NCBI RefSeq assembly: GCF_014397245.1
Contig: NZ_JACLHY010000011.1
Location: 62,001-126,000, forward strand
DNA from: Arenibacter arenosicollis
GTDB lineage: Bacteria > Bacteroidota > Bacteroidia > Flavobacteriales > Flavobacteriaceae
Direction: 5' to 3'
Length of the DNA: 64,000 nucleotides
This document shows positions 46,512 to 57,179 of this stretch, in pieces (position 1 is the stretch's first letter; the number at the start of each line of letters is the position of its first letter). The position numbers and the translations under genes were made by a program. Under the pieces are notes generated by a model. The model was not told where the DNA came from and made no database searches. It saw nothing but the letters and a program-made list of their open reading frames with translations.

Positions 46512-47057
46512 ATGGCCACCGTTTATTTACAGGAAATAAGGGAAGAGCTGCAAAAGGGACCCACAGAAAAAGACCATCCCTTTAGATTTTTTACGTTCTC
46601 AACTGTGGGATTAGATCAAGTTGCGCGTTTGCGCACGGTGGTCCTAAGAGATGTTTCCAAGGACCTAAAACTAACTTTCTACACTGATAGACGTTCTAAA
46701 AAAATAACCCATATCAAAGAAAACAAAAGAGTGAGCCTGCTCCTTTACCACCCAACCAAATTGTTGCAATTAAAGATTGAAGGCACGGCAACCTACAAAG
46801 ATGATGAGGCCACCAAAGAGAAATATTGGAGTAAACTGGATACGTACGCCAAAAAGCAATACACAACAAGCAGATCTCCTGGCAGTAATTTAATTAATCC
46901 CCAGAATTTGGAATATTTAAGTGAAGAAAATCATTTCTGTATAGTAGAGATTACGCCGTATAAAATTGAATACCTAAAATTAAGTCAACCAAATCATATT
47001 AGGGTCCGTTTTTCCAAAGTTGGTATTCAGTGGGAAAGTGAGTATTTGGTCCCCTAA
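46512..47057 (+). CDS. pyridoxamine 5'-phosphate oxidase-like FMN protein
   Basis: A 181-residue protein of the PNPOx-like split-barrel family (Alr4036-type). FMN-contact elements are QVARLRTVVLRDVS, LTFYTDRRSKKITHIKENKRVSLLLYHP and the IEGTA strand. The C-terminal strand pair (ITPYKIEYLKLSQPNHIRVRF) replaces the substrate motif of true PdxH, so it is probably not the vitamin B6 enzyme but a flavin or cofactor reductase of unknown substrate. It stands alone and converges on the PLP decarboxylase gene. Confidence 0.85.
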   Translation: MATVYLQEIREELQKGPTEKDHPFRFFTFSTVGLDQVARLRTVVLRDVSKDLKLTFYTDRRSKKITHIKENKRVSLLLYHPTKLLQLKIEGTATYKDDEATKEKYWSKLDTYAKKQYTTSRSPGSNLINPQNLEYLSEENHFCIVEITPYKIEYLKLSQPNHIRVRFSKVGIQWESEYLVP

Positions 47058-47087
47058 TATTCCAACAGGCAACTTTTTTTTGTTCCT

Positions 47088-48464
47088 TTAAGCCATGGAA
47101 TCCAATATCATGGCAATATCCTTCTCCGTGGTATCCGGATTAATAAAACAAAAGCGCGCCACAGTTTCGTAAACACCTTTTTGTTTATACTTGGTTGGAG
47201 TTACCAAGGCGAATCCTTCCCTGTGATTTTTATAGGTCCAATGGGTGTAATCTTGGGGAGACCATCCCTTTCTCCTGAACAACACGCATGAAAGACTAGG
47301 TTCCCTTACCAATTCCACCAAGGAATGCTTACGTATAAGGTTCCCCGCCAAATTGGCCAACTCTATACCTTGATCAACTGCCCACGAATACTTATCCGTA
47401 CCGTGCATGGCCAATGAAAACCAAAGTGGCAACCCCCTTACTCGGCGAGTCAGTTGTATTTGATAGTCAGAAGGGTTAAAACCATGGGCACCTTCATCCT
47501 TAAAAATTTCCAAATAAGAACCTTCTTGTGAATGGGCTTCCTTGGCCAATTCCGGGTTTTTATAAATTATAGCTCCACAGTCATAGGGTGAAAAAAGCCA
47601 TTTGTGTGGATCAATGGTAATACTATCCGCTTGCTCTATTCCTTGGAACAACGGCCTTGCTATTGTGGAGGCTAAGGCGCCACCACCATAGGCGGCATCT
47701 ACATGAAACCAAAGGTTTTCCGTATTGCACACATTGGCAATACCTGACAAATCATCAATGATACCAGCATTCGTAGTACCTCCGGTACCAACAACTGCAA
47801 ACAACCTATCCCTTTGTTGGCTATCAAGGGAATCAATTTTTTCACTTAGGGCCTCAGCGGTCATTTGTTCCTCAGTTTCCACCAAAAGCACATCACAGTC
47901 AATAACCTTGGCCATGGATTTAACGGATGAATGGGCCCCGGAGGAAGTTATGATCAATCCTTTTTTATTGGTATTACTAGGATATTTGCGCCAATTTTCC
48001 CTAGCGGTAACCATAGCGGATAAGTTGGCGGCCGTACCCCCGCTTGTAAATACCCCAAAAGAACCTGACGGCAATCCGGTTAAGGAAACCAACCATTTCA
48101 TGGCCTCGTTCTCGCAAAATATTCCACCTGCACCTTCCATCCAATAAGCACCATGAATACTTGATGCCGAAGTGACCAGATCAAACATTACCGCGGCACG
48201 CGTAGGCGAAGCGGGTACAAATGCCAAATGTCTGGGATGATCTATAGGTACCGTAGCTTTTATAAGCACCTCTTTAAACAGTTGAAACGCCTTTTCCCCT
48301 CCTATACCATTAGGAGTAACAGTTTCTCCCACTAAGGCCCTTAATTCTTCTTCTTTCTTGGGTTTGCCCAATTCCGGGGCTGGATGGGTTATGCGACCAA
48401 TGGCGTATTTCATGACATCCAATGTCATTTCCACCATTTCAAAATCTACTTTGTGCATGGACAT
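47088..48464 (-). CDS. group II PLP-dependent amino-acid decarboxylase
   Basis: A 458-residue enzyme of the aromatic amino acid / glutamate decarboxylase fold. The PLP lysine is Lys288 in SITIDPHKWLFSPYDCGAI, the PLP-N1 Asp is Asp256 in WFHVDAAYGG, and the ring-stacking His is His178 in SSGAHSSVKSM. The N-terminal segment HPRHLAFVPASPTRAAVMFD is typical of the DDC-like branch. Substrate (Tyr, Trp, Phe, DOPA or other) cannot be read by eye. It has its own exact -7 box at 48478-48485, giving a leader of about ten bases. It lies downstream of bshC on the same strand. Confidence 0.9.
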   Translation of the reverse strand: MSMHKVDFEMVEMTLDVMKYAIGRITHPAPELGKPKKEEELRALVGETVTPNGIGGEKAFQLFKEVLIKATVPIDHPRHLAFVPASPTRAAVMFDLVTSASSIHGAYWMEGAGGIFCENEAMKWLVSLTGLPSGSFGVFTSGGTAANLSAMVTARENWRKYPSNTNKKGLIITSSGAHSSVKSMAKVIDCDVLLVETEEQMTAEALSEKIDSLDSQQRDRLFAVVGTGGTTNAGIIDDLSGIANVCNTENLWFHVDAAYGGGALASTIARPLFQGIEQADSITIDPHKWLFSPYDCGAIIYKNPELAKEAHSQEGSYLEIFKDEGAHGFNPSDYQIQLTRRVRGLPLWFSLAMHGTDKYSWAVDQGIELANLAGNLIRKHSLVELVREPSLSCVLFRRKGWSPQDYTHWTYKNHREGFALVTPTKYKQKGVYETVARFCFINPDTTEKDIAMILDSMA

Positions 48465-48477
48465 AGTCTGTTTTTAA

Positions 48478-48485
48478 CAAATATA
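48478..48485 (-). promoter_or_regulatory. -7 element for the PLP decarboxylase gene
   Basis: Minus-strand TATATTTG, an exact TAnnTTTG match, 14 bases before the ATG at 48464. Confidence 0.6.
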
Positions 48486-48538
48486 ACCTTTTGGATTGTT
48501 ACAATCTTTCAAGAAACCGCAATAAAAAAGTATCGATT

Positions 48539-50140
48539 TCAATCCATTTTTACAATGGAAAAATCTCCGGATAACGGCCTAAGTGCCTTCATTAATCTTG
48601 GAATCAATCGTTCTCCATACTCCAAATAAAGTTCAGAGAAATTAAGATTGCGCTCTTGTAGTGATTTATTCGGGAAAAGTTGATTCTGTATTTCGGTCAT
48701 GCGCATCACTTGATCCTCCAACTTTCGTTTTTGCGCTTTTAACAACCTTTTCTCTAAATGATCCAAACCTTGCAATTGCTTAACCTCCTGCGCTTTTACT
48801 GCGCCTAAAAAAGAAGCGTCCGTTTGGGATGCCAGTTCGTACAACCCTTTAAACTGCTCCTCCAAATGTTTCTTTTGGGGGGTAAAATCGATATCAATAT
48901 TGGAAATCTCCCTTATCTTTTTATTGATAAGACTATTTTGTTTTAGAAATATATCCGTGAGGGAAATATTCATGCGATGTAATTTCTCCATCTGTTTCCC
49001 GGTAATTACCAATGCCGAATTACGAAGTAATAATATAGGGAAAGGCACTTTCATTTCTTCAAACATATCTTTCAGCTCCAACCAATAAGCCAATTCCCCA
49101 CCTCCACCTATATAACAGAGGTTGGGCAAAATAACTTCTTGGTATAAAGGCCTAGTAATTACGTTGGGAGAAAAACGTTCGGGGTATTTTTCCAGTTCGG
49201 CCAGTATTTCTTCCTGACTGAATTGGATTTTAGTATCGTTTATATAATATTTTCCATCACGTTCCAATAGCCTCTCACGGACACCCTCCACCAGATAAAA
49301 ATAATTAATCTCCCTTGGGTTAACCTGAATACCATAATTTTCTGGCAGGGCCTGAAGCTGATCTATGGTCGCGATTACCTTTTTATACGAAGCATTTTCC
49401 AATAAATCCCGTTTTACATAGGGTAGCAATAAGCGCTTCAATTCTGCATTATTCCCATCCAAAATAACAAGACCGTGTTCCCCAAAAAGCTCGTTGGCCA
49501 AAAAACGAGTGGCATCCGTAAGGTTATCATGCTCCAAATACGCCTTGGCAAACCATTCTTTTAGCCTATTGGCATTGATGCTATTGCCCATTTCATTTGA
49601 AAATGCCTCCAAGATAGCTTCCAACCCATCTGTTTCAAGCGGTCCAACAGCACCTGAGGCCATTTTATTCCATTGTAATTTTTTCCCTCTAAAATTGAAG
49701 TAGTTTATTTCATCAAAATCGTGATCTTCGGTCGCCATCCAATAAATAGGCACAAAATTATTTTCAGGATTGGACAGCTTCAATTCCTTGGTAAGATTAA
49801 TTGTGGAAATGATCTTATATAAAAAATACAGGGGGCCAGTAAACAAATTTAATTGATGTCCCGTAACAACGGTAAAAGTAGAAGCCTCTTTTAAGAGCGA
49901 AATATTTACTTTGGTATCTTCCGAAATACCAACATTCTTATATTGATCTTTCAGCACCGAATACAATACTTTCCTATGGGTCTCTGGAAAATTTTGTTTG
50001 GCCTTAATCTGCTCCTTAAATTGATCTATACGTGGTGGTCTATCATAAAATGGCAGTAGAGTTTCCTTGCCTTCCAAATAATCACATATTAAATCAGAAA
50101 AATAACCAGTTTTTTTAAAGGGTATGCCTTCGACTTCCAT
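48539..50140 (-). CDS. bshC: bacillithiol biosynthesis cysteine-adding enzyme
   Basis: Last step of bacillithiol synthesis: adds cysteine to glucosaminyl-malate. The 533 residues match the family length. It has a Rossmann-like core with FTVVTGHQLNLFTGPLYFLYKIIST and FVPIYWMATEDHDFDEINYFNF, the TRPLYQEVILPNLCYIGGGGELAYWLELK segment, and a long coiled coil near 440-500. Its presence implies this organism makes bacillithiol as its low-molecular-weight thiol; bshA and bshB are not in the window. It lies 74 bases upstream of the decarboxylase gene. Confidence 0.95.
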   Translation of the reverse strand: MEVEGIPFKKTGYFSDLICDYLEGKETLLPFYDRPPRIDQFKEQIKAKQNFPETHRKVLYSVLKDQYKNVGISEDTKVNISLLKEASTFTVVTGHQLNLFTGPLYFLYKIISTINLTKELKLSNPENNFVPIYWMATEDHDFDEINYFNFRGKKLQWNKMASGAVGPLETDGLEAILEAFSNEMGNSINANRLKEWFAKAYLEHDNLTDATRFLANELFGEHGLVILDGNNAELKRLLLPYVKRDLLENASYKKVIATIDQLQALPENYGIQVNPREINYFYLVEGVRERLLERDGKYYINDTKIQFSQEEILAELEKYPERFSPNVITRPLYQEVILPNLCYIGGGGELAYWLELKDMFEEMKVPFPILLLRNSALVITGKQMEKLHRMNISLTDIFLKQNSLINKKIREISNIDIDFTPQKKHLEEQFKGLYELASQTDASFLGAVKAQEVKQLQGLDHLEKRLLKAQKRKLEDQVMRMTEIQNQLFPNKSLQERNLNFSELYLEYGERLIPRLMKALRPLSGDFSIVKMD

Positions 50141-50341
50141 AGAAATATTGGTAATAGCTGGTAAAGATAAAATTATCCCTTTTTTCAGTTCCTAAAAATA
50201 CGTTAAGAAGTTTAAATATCAATTTTAAAATAACTTTTTGAACTTTGTTTTGGCTAATCTGAAAATCGCGAGTCCTATTGGAATAGAACTAATATCACTA
50301 ATATTCCTTAGATTTGATTTGAAGCAAATTAATGGATTTCT

Positions 50342-52798
50342 ATGAAAAAACTTTTACTAACCTTTATTCTCCTTACTACCACCTTTGGCATTTCCCAAAC
50401 TTTACTATCCCCATCAGAATTTTTAGGTTACGGGTTGGGATCGGAATTTACTCGGCACCATCAAGTAGTGGAATATTATAAATATCTGGCCCATAGCGCT
50501 TCGGACCGAGTTAAATTGATAGAGTATGGAAAAACCAACGAACGTAGACCATTGATCGTGGCCTATGTTTCTACAGCCGAAAATATAGGTAACCTGGAGT
50601 CTATTAGGAAGGAACATATTAAGAATACTACAGGTGAGGGGTCGCCTACCAAGGCCATTGTATGGTTAAGCTATAATGTTCATGGAAATGAAAGTGTAAG
50701 CACCGAAGCCTCCATGCAGACCATATATGAACTATTGACCAGCAAAGCGTCCTACCTAAAAAATACCGTGGTGATTATAGACCCATGTATTAATCCAGAT
50801 GGGCGGGATCGTTATGTAAACTGGTACAATCAATTTAAGAATACTCCCAATAATATTGACCCCAATAGCAAGGAACACCATGAAGGTTGGTTGAACGGGC
50901 GGTCTAACCATTACATGTTCGACCTAAATCGTGATTGGGCATGGCTCACACAAATTGAAAGTCGACAACGCATAAAGGTTTTTAACCAATGGCTGCCACA
51001 TGTACATGTGGATTTTCATGAACAGGGAGTAAACAATCCTTATTATTTTGCCCCGGCCGCAGAACCCTTTCATGAAGTTGTAACCGATTTTCAGCGCGAT
51101 TTTCAAGTTACCATAGGCAAGAACCACGCTAAATACTTCGATGCCAATGGCTGGTTTTATTTCACAAAAGAAGTCTTTGATCTTTTATACCCTAGCTATG
51201 GCGACACCTTCCCCACATACAATGGTGGCATAGGAATGACCTATGAGCAGGGTGGCAGTGGACATGCCGGATTGGGAGTCAAAACCATTATAGGGGACAC
51301 GCTTACCCTCCAAGACCGTATAGCACATCACCTCACCACAGGCTTGTCTACAGTGGAAGTAGCCTCCCAAAATTCAGAAAGATTAAACAGGGAATTCAAG
51401 AAATTCTATAAGGAAAAGAATTTCAAATACAAGAGTTATGTGATGAACGGGGACCCAGATAAAATTGAAGCCATTACCTCATTGCTTAAATCCCATGAGA
51501 TTAAATACGGCTGGGCGAAGGACGGATTGGTAAAAGGTCACCTGTATAGCTCCGGGAAATTGGGGACTCTAAAAACTACCCCTGCAAGTTTAGTGGTATC
51601 TACCAATCAAGCCAAAGGCACCTTGGCACAGGTGCTCATGGAACCCAATACAAAACTCAGTGATTCGCTCACCTACGATATTACGGCCTGGTCATTACCC
51701 TACGCCTATGGATTGGAGTCTATTGCTTCCCAAACATTGGTGGATTCCAACACACCTGGTGATGGGATATCCCAACCCACTCCGGAAACCAAAATCACGG
51801 AGGATAATTATGCCTATGTAAGCGATTGGACCAGCATGAAAGATGCCCGATTTTTAACAGCATTAATGAAGGAAAATATAAGGGTTCGGTTTGCCAAAAA
51901 TCCTTTTCGTGTGGAAGGGAAGAAATTTGAGCGAGGCAGTTTGATCATTACCAAAGGAGATAACAAGAACCATAAGGGTTTTGCGGAAACCTTAAGCAGG
52001 GTGGCCTACAACAACAAAACCTTATTAACACCGGCCAATACCGGATTTGTGGAAAAAGGAAATGATTTTGGTTCCAGTTACGTACCAATGATTACCGACA
52101 CCAAAATAGCCATGTTGTCCGGGGAACCGACAAGCACCCTTCAATTTGGGGAAATTTGGCACTTTTTTGAACAACAGCTACAATATCCGCTGACCATTTT
52201 GGATACTGAATATTACGATGAAGTGGACATAAACGAATATGATGTCCTTATTCTCCCCAACGGATGGTATTCCAAGTTCTTTAATGAAAGTAGACTTGAA
52301 GAACTAAAGGAATTTGTGAGCAATGGAGGAAAATTAATCGCCTTGGAAGGGGCTATAAAAAGTATAATAGGGGAACATGGTTTTAAAATAAAGGAAAAGG
52401 AAGTTAAAAAAGATAGTACTGAAACCATACTGCCTTATGAGGAGGCAGAGCGGGAAGACATCAAGAACTCGATTACCGGTGCTATTTTTAAAACCAAGGT
52501 AGATTCAACACATCCATTGGCCTACGGTTACGGCGACGAATACTTTACACTTAAGTTAAGTGATGACGCTTTTGAAAATCTGGATACAGGCACTGTCGCT
52601 TATTTAGAAAAAAACATTATTCCCATTTCTGGTTTCGCAGGAAGCGAAGCCAAGAAAAAGATTGCAAATACACTTGTATTCGGGGTGGAGGACCTAGGCA
52701 AGGGACAGGTAGTTTATATGGTAGACAATCCTTTATTCCGTGGATTTTGGGAGAACGGAAAACTCTTTTTCGTCAATGCCCTATTCATGGTAAAATAA
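50342..52798 (+). CDS. secreted M14-family zinc carboxypeptidase-like protein
   Basis: An 818-residue exported peptidase. The signal peptide is at 1-19. The M14 domain (about 25-340) has zinc ligands His114 and Glu117 (NVHGNES), substrate Arg in NPDGRDRYVNW and DLNRDWAW, the third ligand in HVHVDFHEQG, and the catalytic Glu in GMTYEQGGSG. The remaining 470 residues form beta domains and a glutamine-amidotransferase-like segment (YDVLILPNGWYSKFFNESRLEELKEFVSNGGKLIALEG). Such long M14 proteins are common in marine Bacteroidota and act on peptides outside the cytoplasm. It is 54 bases before the aldehyde dehydrogenase gene. Confidence 0.92.
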   Translation: MKKLLLTFILLTTTFGISQTLLSPSEFLGYGLGSEFTRHHQVVEYYKYLAHSASDRVKLIEYGKTNERRPLIVAYVSTAENIGNLESIRKEHIKNTTGEGSPTKAIVWLSYNVHGNESVSTEASMQTIYELLTSKASYLKNTVVIIDPCINPDGRDRYVNWYNQFKNTPNNIDPNSKEHHEGWLNGRSNHYMFDLNRDWAWLTQIESRQRIKVFNQWLPHVHVDFHEQGVNNPYYFAPAAEPFHEVVTDFQRDFQVTIGKNHAKYFDANGWFYFTKEVFDLLYPSYGDTFPTYNGGIGMTYEQGGSGHAGLGVKTIIGDTLTLQDRIAHHLTTGLSTVEVASQNSERLNREFKKFYKEKNFKYKSYVMNGDPDKIEAITSLLKSHEIKYGWAKDGLVKGHLYSSGKLGTLKTTPASLVVSTNQAKGTLAQVLMEPNTKLSDSLTYDITAWSLPYAYGLESIASQTLVDSNTPGDGISQPTPETKITEDNYAYVSDWTSMKDARFLTALMKENIRVRFAKNPFRVEGKKFERGSLIITKGDNKNHKGFAETLSRVAYNNKTLLTPANTGFVEKGNDFGSSYVPMITDTKIAMLSGEPTSTLQFGEIWHFFEQQLQYPLTILDTEYYDEVDINEYDVLILPNGWYSKFFNESRLEELKEFVSNGGKLIALEGAIKSIIGEHGFKIKEKEVKKDSTETILPYEEAEREDIKNSITGAIFKTKVDSTHPLAYGYGDEYFTLKLSDDAFENLDTGTVAYLEKNIIPISGFAGSEAKKKIANTLVFGVEDLGKGQVVYMVDNPLFRGFWENGKLFFVNALFMVK

Positions 52799-52852
52799 TC
52801 TGGACAATGCTAAAGCGCACCAAACAATCAACACTTAAATTAGGCCAGAAAT

Positions 52853-54211
52853 ATGGAGGAAATAGTTGAAGCACAAAAACAATTCTTTAATAGCAATACC
52901 ACCAAGGATATAGCTTTCAGGATTGGGCAATTGCAAAAATTGGAATCCATATTAAGAGCTAATGAAGAACTCCTGCACCAGGCCATATACAAGGATTTTA
53001 AAAAGTCCGCCTTTGAAAATTACACTACTGAAATCAGCTTGCTATATCACGACATAAAAGAGGCCATAAAAAGGGTAAAAAAATGGTCGGCACAAAAAAG
53101 GGTCAGGACCAATTTGGCCAATTTACCTGGTAAATCCTATATAATTCCGGAACCATTAGGTGTAAGTCTAATCATAGGGGCATGGAATTACCCCTACCAA
53201 CTTTCCCTTGCTCCGGCTATTGCCGCCATTGCCGCAGGGAATACCGTGATAATAAAACCAAGTGAATTGCCCATTAACACCAGCAAGGCAATGGCCAAAT
53301 TGATCAACGAAAATTTTGACCCCAATTTTTTTAAGGTGATCGAAGGCGGTGTAGCCGAAACCACCGACTTACTAAATCAAAAGTTCGATAAAATATTTTT
53401 CACAGGGAGTGTGCCTGTTGGGAAAATCGTCTACCAGGCTGCAGCAAAAAAATTAATTCCTGTTACCTTGGAATTAGGAGGAAAAAGTCCAGCTATAATT
53501 ACAGCCAACTGCGACCTCAAAATAAGTGTAAAAAGACTTATTTGGGCAAAATATCTTAATGCTGGCCAAACCTGCATTGCCCCGGACTATGTGGTAGTGC
53601 ACGAAAAAGTTAAAGAGGAGTTTTTAAAACTGGCCAAAAAGGAAATAGCCCAATCCAAATTTTTGATAGAAGAGGATAATTACGTTCAGATAATAAATGA
53701 TAAAAACCTGCAGCGTCTAATAGCCTTGATCGATAAGGATAAAATATACACAGGAGGGGAATACGATCTTGAAAATAGAATTATGGAACCCACCATTTTA
53801 ACCAATATTACTTTTGAAGATAAGGTAATGCAGGACGAAATATTCGGCCCAATCCTTCCAGTTTTGGAATATAACGACCTTAACAAAATTATACAAGAAA
53901 TAAAGGCCAGACCAAAGCCACTATCCTGTTATGTCTTTACCAGCGTTAAGAAGATAAAACGCAAAATTTTGGATGAAATCTCTTTTGGTGGTGGAGCCGT
54001 AAATGACGCCGTAATGCACATTGCCAATAGCAATATGGGCTTTGGAGGTGTTGGAGAAAGTGGCATAGGCTCTTATCACGGCGAATACGGATTTAGAGCA
54101 TTTTCACACTATAAGGGTATATTGGAGAAACCAACCTGGATAGAACCGAACTTTAAATATCACCCCCATACCAAAAGTAAATTAAAATGGATAAAACGGC
54201 TTATTGGCTGA
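52853..54211 (+). CDS. aldehyde dehydrogenase, class 3-like
   Basis: A 452-residue NAD(P)-dependent aldehyde dehydrogenase. Visible are the cofactor motif FTGSVPVGKIVYQAA, the general-base Glu in VTLELGGKSPAII, the nucleophile Cys in NAGQTCIAPDYVVVH, and the motif EIFGPILPVLEY. The short length and the C-terminal segment (FSHYKGILEKPTW, then a basic hydrophobic end) are those of the ALDH3 group, which oxidises fatty or aromatic aldehydes and often sits on membranes. It is probably cotranscribed with the M14 peptidase gene; a functional link is not evident. Confidence 0.93.
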   Translation: MEEIVEAQKQFFNSNTTKDIAFRIGQLQKLESILRANEELLHQAIYKDFKKSAFENYTTEISLLYHDIKEAIKRVKKWSAQKRVRTNLANLPGKSYIIPEPLGVSLIIGAWNYPYQLSLAPAIAAIAAGNTVIIKPSELPINTSKAMAKLINENFDPNFFKVIEGGVAETTDLLNQKFDKIFFTGSVPVGKIVYQAAAKKLIPVTLELGGKSPAIITANCDLKISVKRLIWAKYLNAGQTCIAPDYVVVHEKVKEEFLKLAKKEIAQSKFLIEEDNYVQIINDKNLQRLIALIDKDKIYTGGEYDLENRIMEPTILTNITFEDKVMQDEIFGPILPVLEYNDLNKIIQEIKARPKPLSCYVFTSVKKIKRKILDEISFGGGAVNDAVMHIANSNMGFGGVGESGIGSYHGEYGFRAFSHYKGILEKPTWIEPNFKYHPHTKSKLKWIKRLIG

Positions 54212-54327
54212 CCAACACTTTTCTTAACTATTCTAAAAAACAGGAGAATACAGTTTACATCATACAAATAGTATAGCAGAGACCAATAGCATCAAAAAAA
54301 AAATTGAACATCTAAAAAAACAGGATT

Positions 54328-54780
54328 ATGGAAAACATTTTCAATAAAGAGGTAGTGGGCAAAGTTATAGGGAGAATTAACAAATTAAACTCCAAAAGTA
54401 CCGCCCTATGGGGTAAAATGACAGTTGCGCAGATGTTGGCCCATTGTAACGTCCCCTATGAAATGGTCTATACTGATAAACACCCCAAACCTAACGGAAT
54501 AATGAAATTTATGCTTAAACTTTTTGTAAAACAACCAGTGGTTAATGACAAACCATACAAAAAAAACAGCAGGACTGCTCCGGCATTTCTAATTACAGAC
54601 GAAAGGGACTTTGAAGTTGAAAAAAAGCGATTGATAGACCACCTAACAAAAACTCAGGAGCTTGGAGAAAATCACTTCCACAACAAGGAATCCCATTCCT
54701 TTGGCCCCCTTACCAAAACAGAATGGAACAATTTGTTTTACAAACATCTCAACCACCATTTGGAACAATTTGGAGTATAG
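54328..54780 (+). CDS. DUF1569 protein (DinB-like four-helix fold)
   Basis: A 150-residue soluble protein. The family pattern is visible: LWGKMTVAQMLAHCNVPYEM with a possible metal His near residue 47, NSRTAPAFLITDERDFEVEK, then SFGPLTKTEWNNLFYKHLNHHLEQF with a His pair at the end. These His positions match the DinB/YfiT-like metal site arrangement, suggesting a thiol-dependent or hydrolytic activity; DinB relatives include bacillithiol transferases. Function is not proven for DUF1569. Confidence 0.85.
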   Translation: MENIFNKEVVGKVIGRINKLNSKSTALWGKMTVAQMLAHCNVPYEMVYTDKHPKPNGIMKFMLKLFVKQPVVNDKPYKKNSRTAPAFLITDERDFEVEKKRLIDHLTKTQELGENHFHNKESHSFGPLTKTEWNNLFYKHLNHHLEQFGV

Positions 54781-54946
54781 ACAATTGTTCAAAAAATACA
54801 ATTAACACCCTCCTTTGTCCGACCTCCAAAGTTATTATGGGCATTTTTCCAAAAATATTCCATATTTAAGTATTATTCAATATTATTGCAAATTAATCAA
54901 CCCATTACGCACTTAATCAAAAAAACCATTCCATTTTAAACATCTT

Positions 54947-57046
54947 ATGAAAAATTTAAACGGCATCTATCTATTGGCAATTTCCATTTTACTTTTTTCC
55001 TGCAACCAAAAGGAGAATAAAATGGGCGACTTTAAACTACTACCTCAACCCCAAGAATTTCAGGTTATGGGAGCCAGTTCTATATCCCACGATGAATCCC
55101 TAAAAGTTATAGCCCAAAACGGTGAGGCATTACCTATAATTAATAAGGATATCTTAGTAATTAATGAGAACAAGGGTAAGGCCACTTTAACATACGAAAT
55201 AGATGCCAATTTGGATACACCGGCGGAAGGGTATACCCTAGCTATAACAGACAACCAAATTAACATAACAGGGAAAGATGAAGCTGGATTGTTCTATGCA
55301 TTCAAGACCTTGGAACAATTAATGGTTGATGCGAAAGACCAAAAGGCAAACCTACCATTATGCCAATTAAAAGATTTTCCCCTTTTGGCCTATCGTTCCG
55401 TCCACTTAGATGTAAAACACCATTTGGAAAAGACCGAATACTATTATCAATTGTTGGATAAGTTTGCCAGCTATAAGATCAACGGTATTATATTGGAAGT
55501 TGAGGACAAATTAAAATTTAAGAGTCAGCCTATCGTTGCCTCCGAAGATGCATTGAGTATTGAAGAATGGAAAAAGATCAGTGATTACGCCAAAGACCGT
55601 CATATAGAAATCAGTCCATTGGTACAGGGATTGGGACATGCCTCATTTATATTAAAGCACCCAGAGTATAGGGAGCTTAGGGATAATCCGGAAAGTGATT
55701 GGGCTTTTAATCCATTGGACCCTAAAACCTATGAAGTGCAGTTTGACCTTTATTTAGATGCTATGGAAGCCTTTCCATATGGAAAATACCTACATGTTGG
55801 CGGTGATGAAGTACATACCACGGGAAGAGGGAGCAAAGAATCTCCCCTGAAATTACAATTGATGTGGCTGGACAAAGTAGCCAAATTTGCTGAAGAACAT
55901 GGAAAAACCCCGATTTTTTGGGATGATATGCCGCTTAAACAGGCCGATGTTTATGACCCCATGTTTAAAAAGGAGATGACCCAAGAAGAAGTGGATCAAG
56001 TTTGGTTGGAAAATGAGCACAAATTATTGGAGTTTCTGGACATTTTCCCTAAGAATTGTATCTATATGAGATGGAATTACAGTTCCCCCCAAGCTTTAGG
56101 AAATATTAAGGCCATGCAGTGGTTTACAGATCATGAACTACAAGTAATGGGTGCAACTGCCGGCCAAACCCGATGGGTTCTAATGCCTCAGGAAGAAAGC
56201 AATATGGAAAACATTAGATCTTTTGCGGTTAGTTCCATAAATAGTGGTCTCAATGGACTGCTGTTAACACTATGGGATGATGATTCCCCACATTTTGAAT
56301 TGTACATGAGGGGCATCTTGGCCTTTGCCGAATATTCCTGGATTGGTGACAAGCGAACTAAAGAGGAAATTAAAACTGCCTTTAGACAAAGGGAATACGG
56401 ATATCCCCTTGCCGATGTTAACAATAGTTTTATTACCGCACTTGAAACACCTGTGGCATTCTGGAAAAATGCATTGCTAAAAGGCAATCAGCGCAACTTT
56501 CTACCTTCAATGGAAAATCCAATGGAAAAGGCCGTAATCGACTTTCCGGATAAGAAAAATATTGGGGCATGGAGTTCTGCCAACGAAGACCGAATAAAAT
56601 CAGCAGCCCAAGTGCTATCTCAAACCGACAGTATCGCAAAAAAAATAGAATATGCCCGTTCCATTGCACTGCGCAACGACCATAACCTACAGGTTTATGA
56701 ACAAGTAAATAAACTGGCCCAATTCAGCCCAAAAATGCTCTTGGCCCTCCGGGATTATGACCAGGCGGAAAGTAGAGATGACATTATTGCAACGGCTTCC
56801 AAACTCAAAGAACTGGAGTCTGAATTTAGCACCCTAAGAAAGGATTTGGAAATGGTCTACGGCAAAACACGCATTCTAACCAAACCGGACAATTACATCC
56901 TAGACCAGGACCATCATGTACATTTGGCCAACCAATCTATAAATTTCGATTGGCAATTTTATGCCGAAATATTGTTTTTTCAAAAATTGAATAATGAACT
57001 GGAAAAGGAAATTTATATGGAAAATGCAGATCCTTTAAAAAAATAA
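54947..57046 (+). CDS. GH20-type beta-N-acetylhexosaminidase lipoprotein
   Basis: A 699-residue predicted lipoprotein (signal ending LLFSC, Cys near 19). An N-terminal GH20b-like alpha-beta domain (about 30-135, ending FYAFKTLEQLMVDA) precedes a TIM barrel with the catalytic Asp-Glu pair in YLHVGGDEVHTTGRG near 285-299. The C-terminal 250 residues are helical. It should remove terminal beta-GlcNAc or GalNAc from chitin, peptidoglycan or glycan fragments. It is not within an obvious polysaccharide-utilisation locus (no SusC/SusD in view), so murein or glycoprotein turnover is as likely as chitin use. Confidence 0.87.
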   Translation: MKNLNGIYLLAISILLFSCNQKENKMGDFKLLPQPQEFQVMGASSISHDESLKVIAQNGEALPIINKDILVINENKGKATLTYEIDANLDTPAEGYTLAITDNQINITGKDEAGLFYAFKTLEQLMVDAKDQKANLPLCQLKDFPLLAYRSVHLDVKHHLEKTEYYYQLLDKFASYKINGIILEVEDKLKFKSQPIVASEDALSIEEWKKISDYAKDRHIEISPLVQGLGHASFILKHPEYRELRDNPESDWAFNPLDPKTYEVQFDLYLDAMEAFPYGKYLHVGGDEVHTTGRGSKESPLKLQLMWLDKVAKFAEEHGKTPIFWDDMPLKQADVYDPMFKKEMTQEEVDQVWLENEHKLLEFLDIFPKNCIYMRWNYSSPQALGNIKAMQWFTDHELQVMGATAGQTRWVLMPQEESNMENIRSFAVSSINSGLNGLLLTLWDDDSPHFELYMRGILAFAEYSWIGDKRTKEEIKTAFRQREYGYPLADVNNSFITALETPVAFWKNALLKGNQRNFLPSMENPMEKAVIDFPDKKNIGAWSSANEDRIKSAAQVLSQTDSIAKKIEYARSIALRNDHNLQVYEQVNKLAQFSPKMLLALRDYDQAESRDDIIATASKLKELESEFSTLRKDLEMVYGKTRILTKPDNYILDQDHHVHLANQSINFDWQFYAEILFFQKLNNELEKEIYMENADPLKK

Positions 57047-57179
57047 TTAATTACAGGAATTTGCCAGGCGGAAAAGAGCGACAAAAAAGAGCAACTAAAA
57101 TAACTTGTGTCCTTGTTGACAAAAATAAGAGTTTTATTAAGTATATTTCGCCCATAAATCCGATTTATAAATTAGGGTT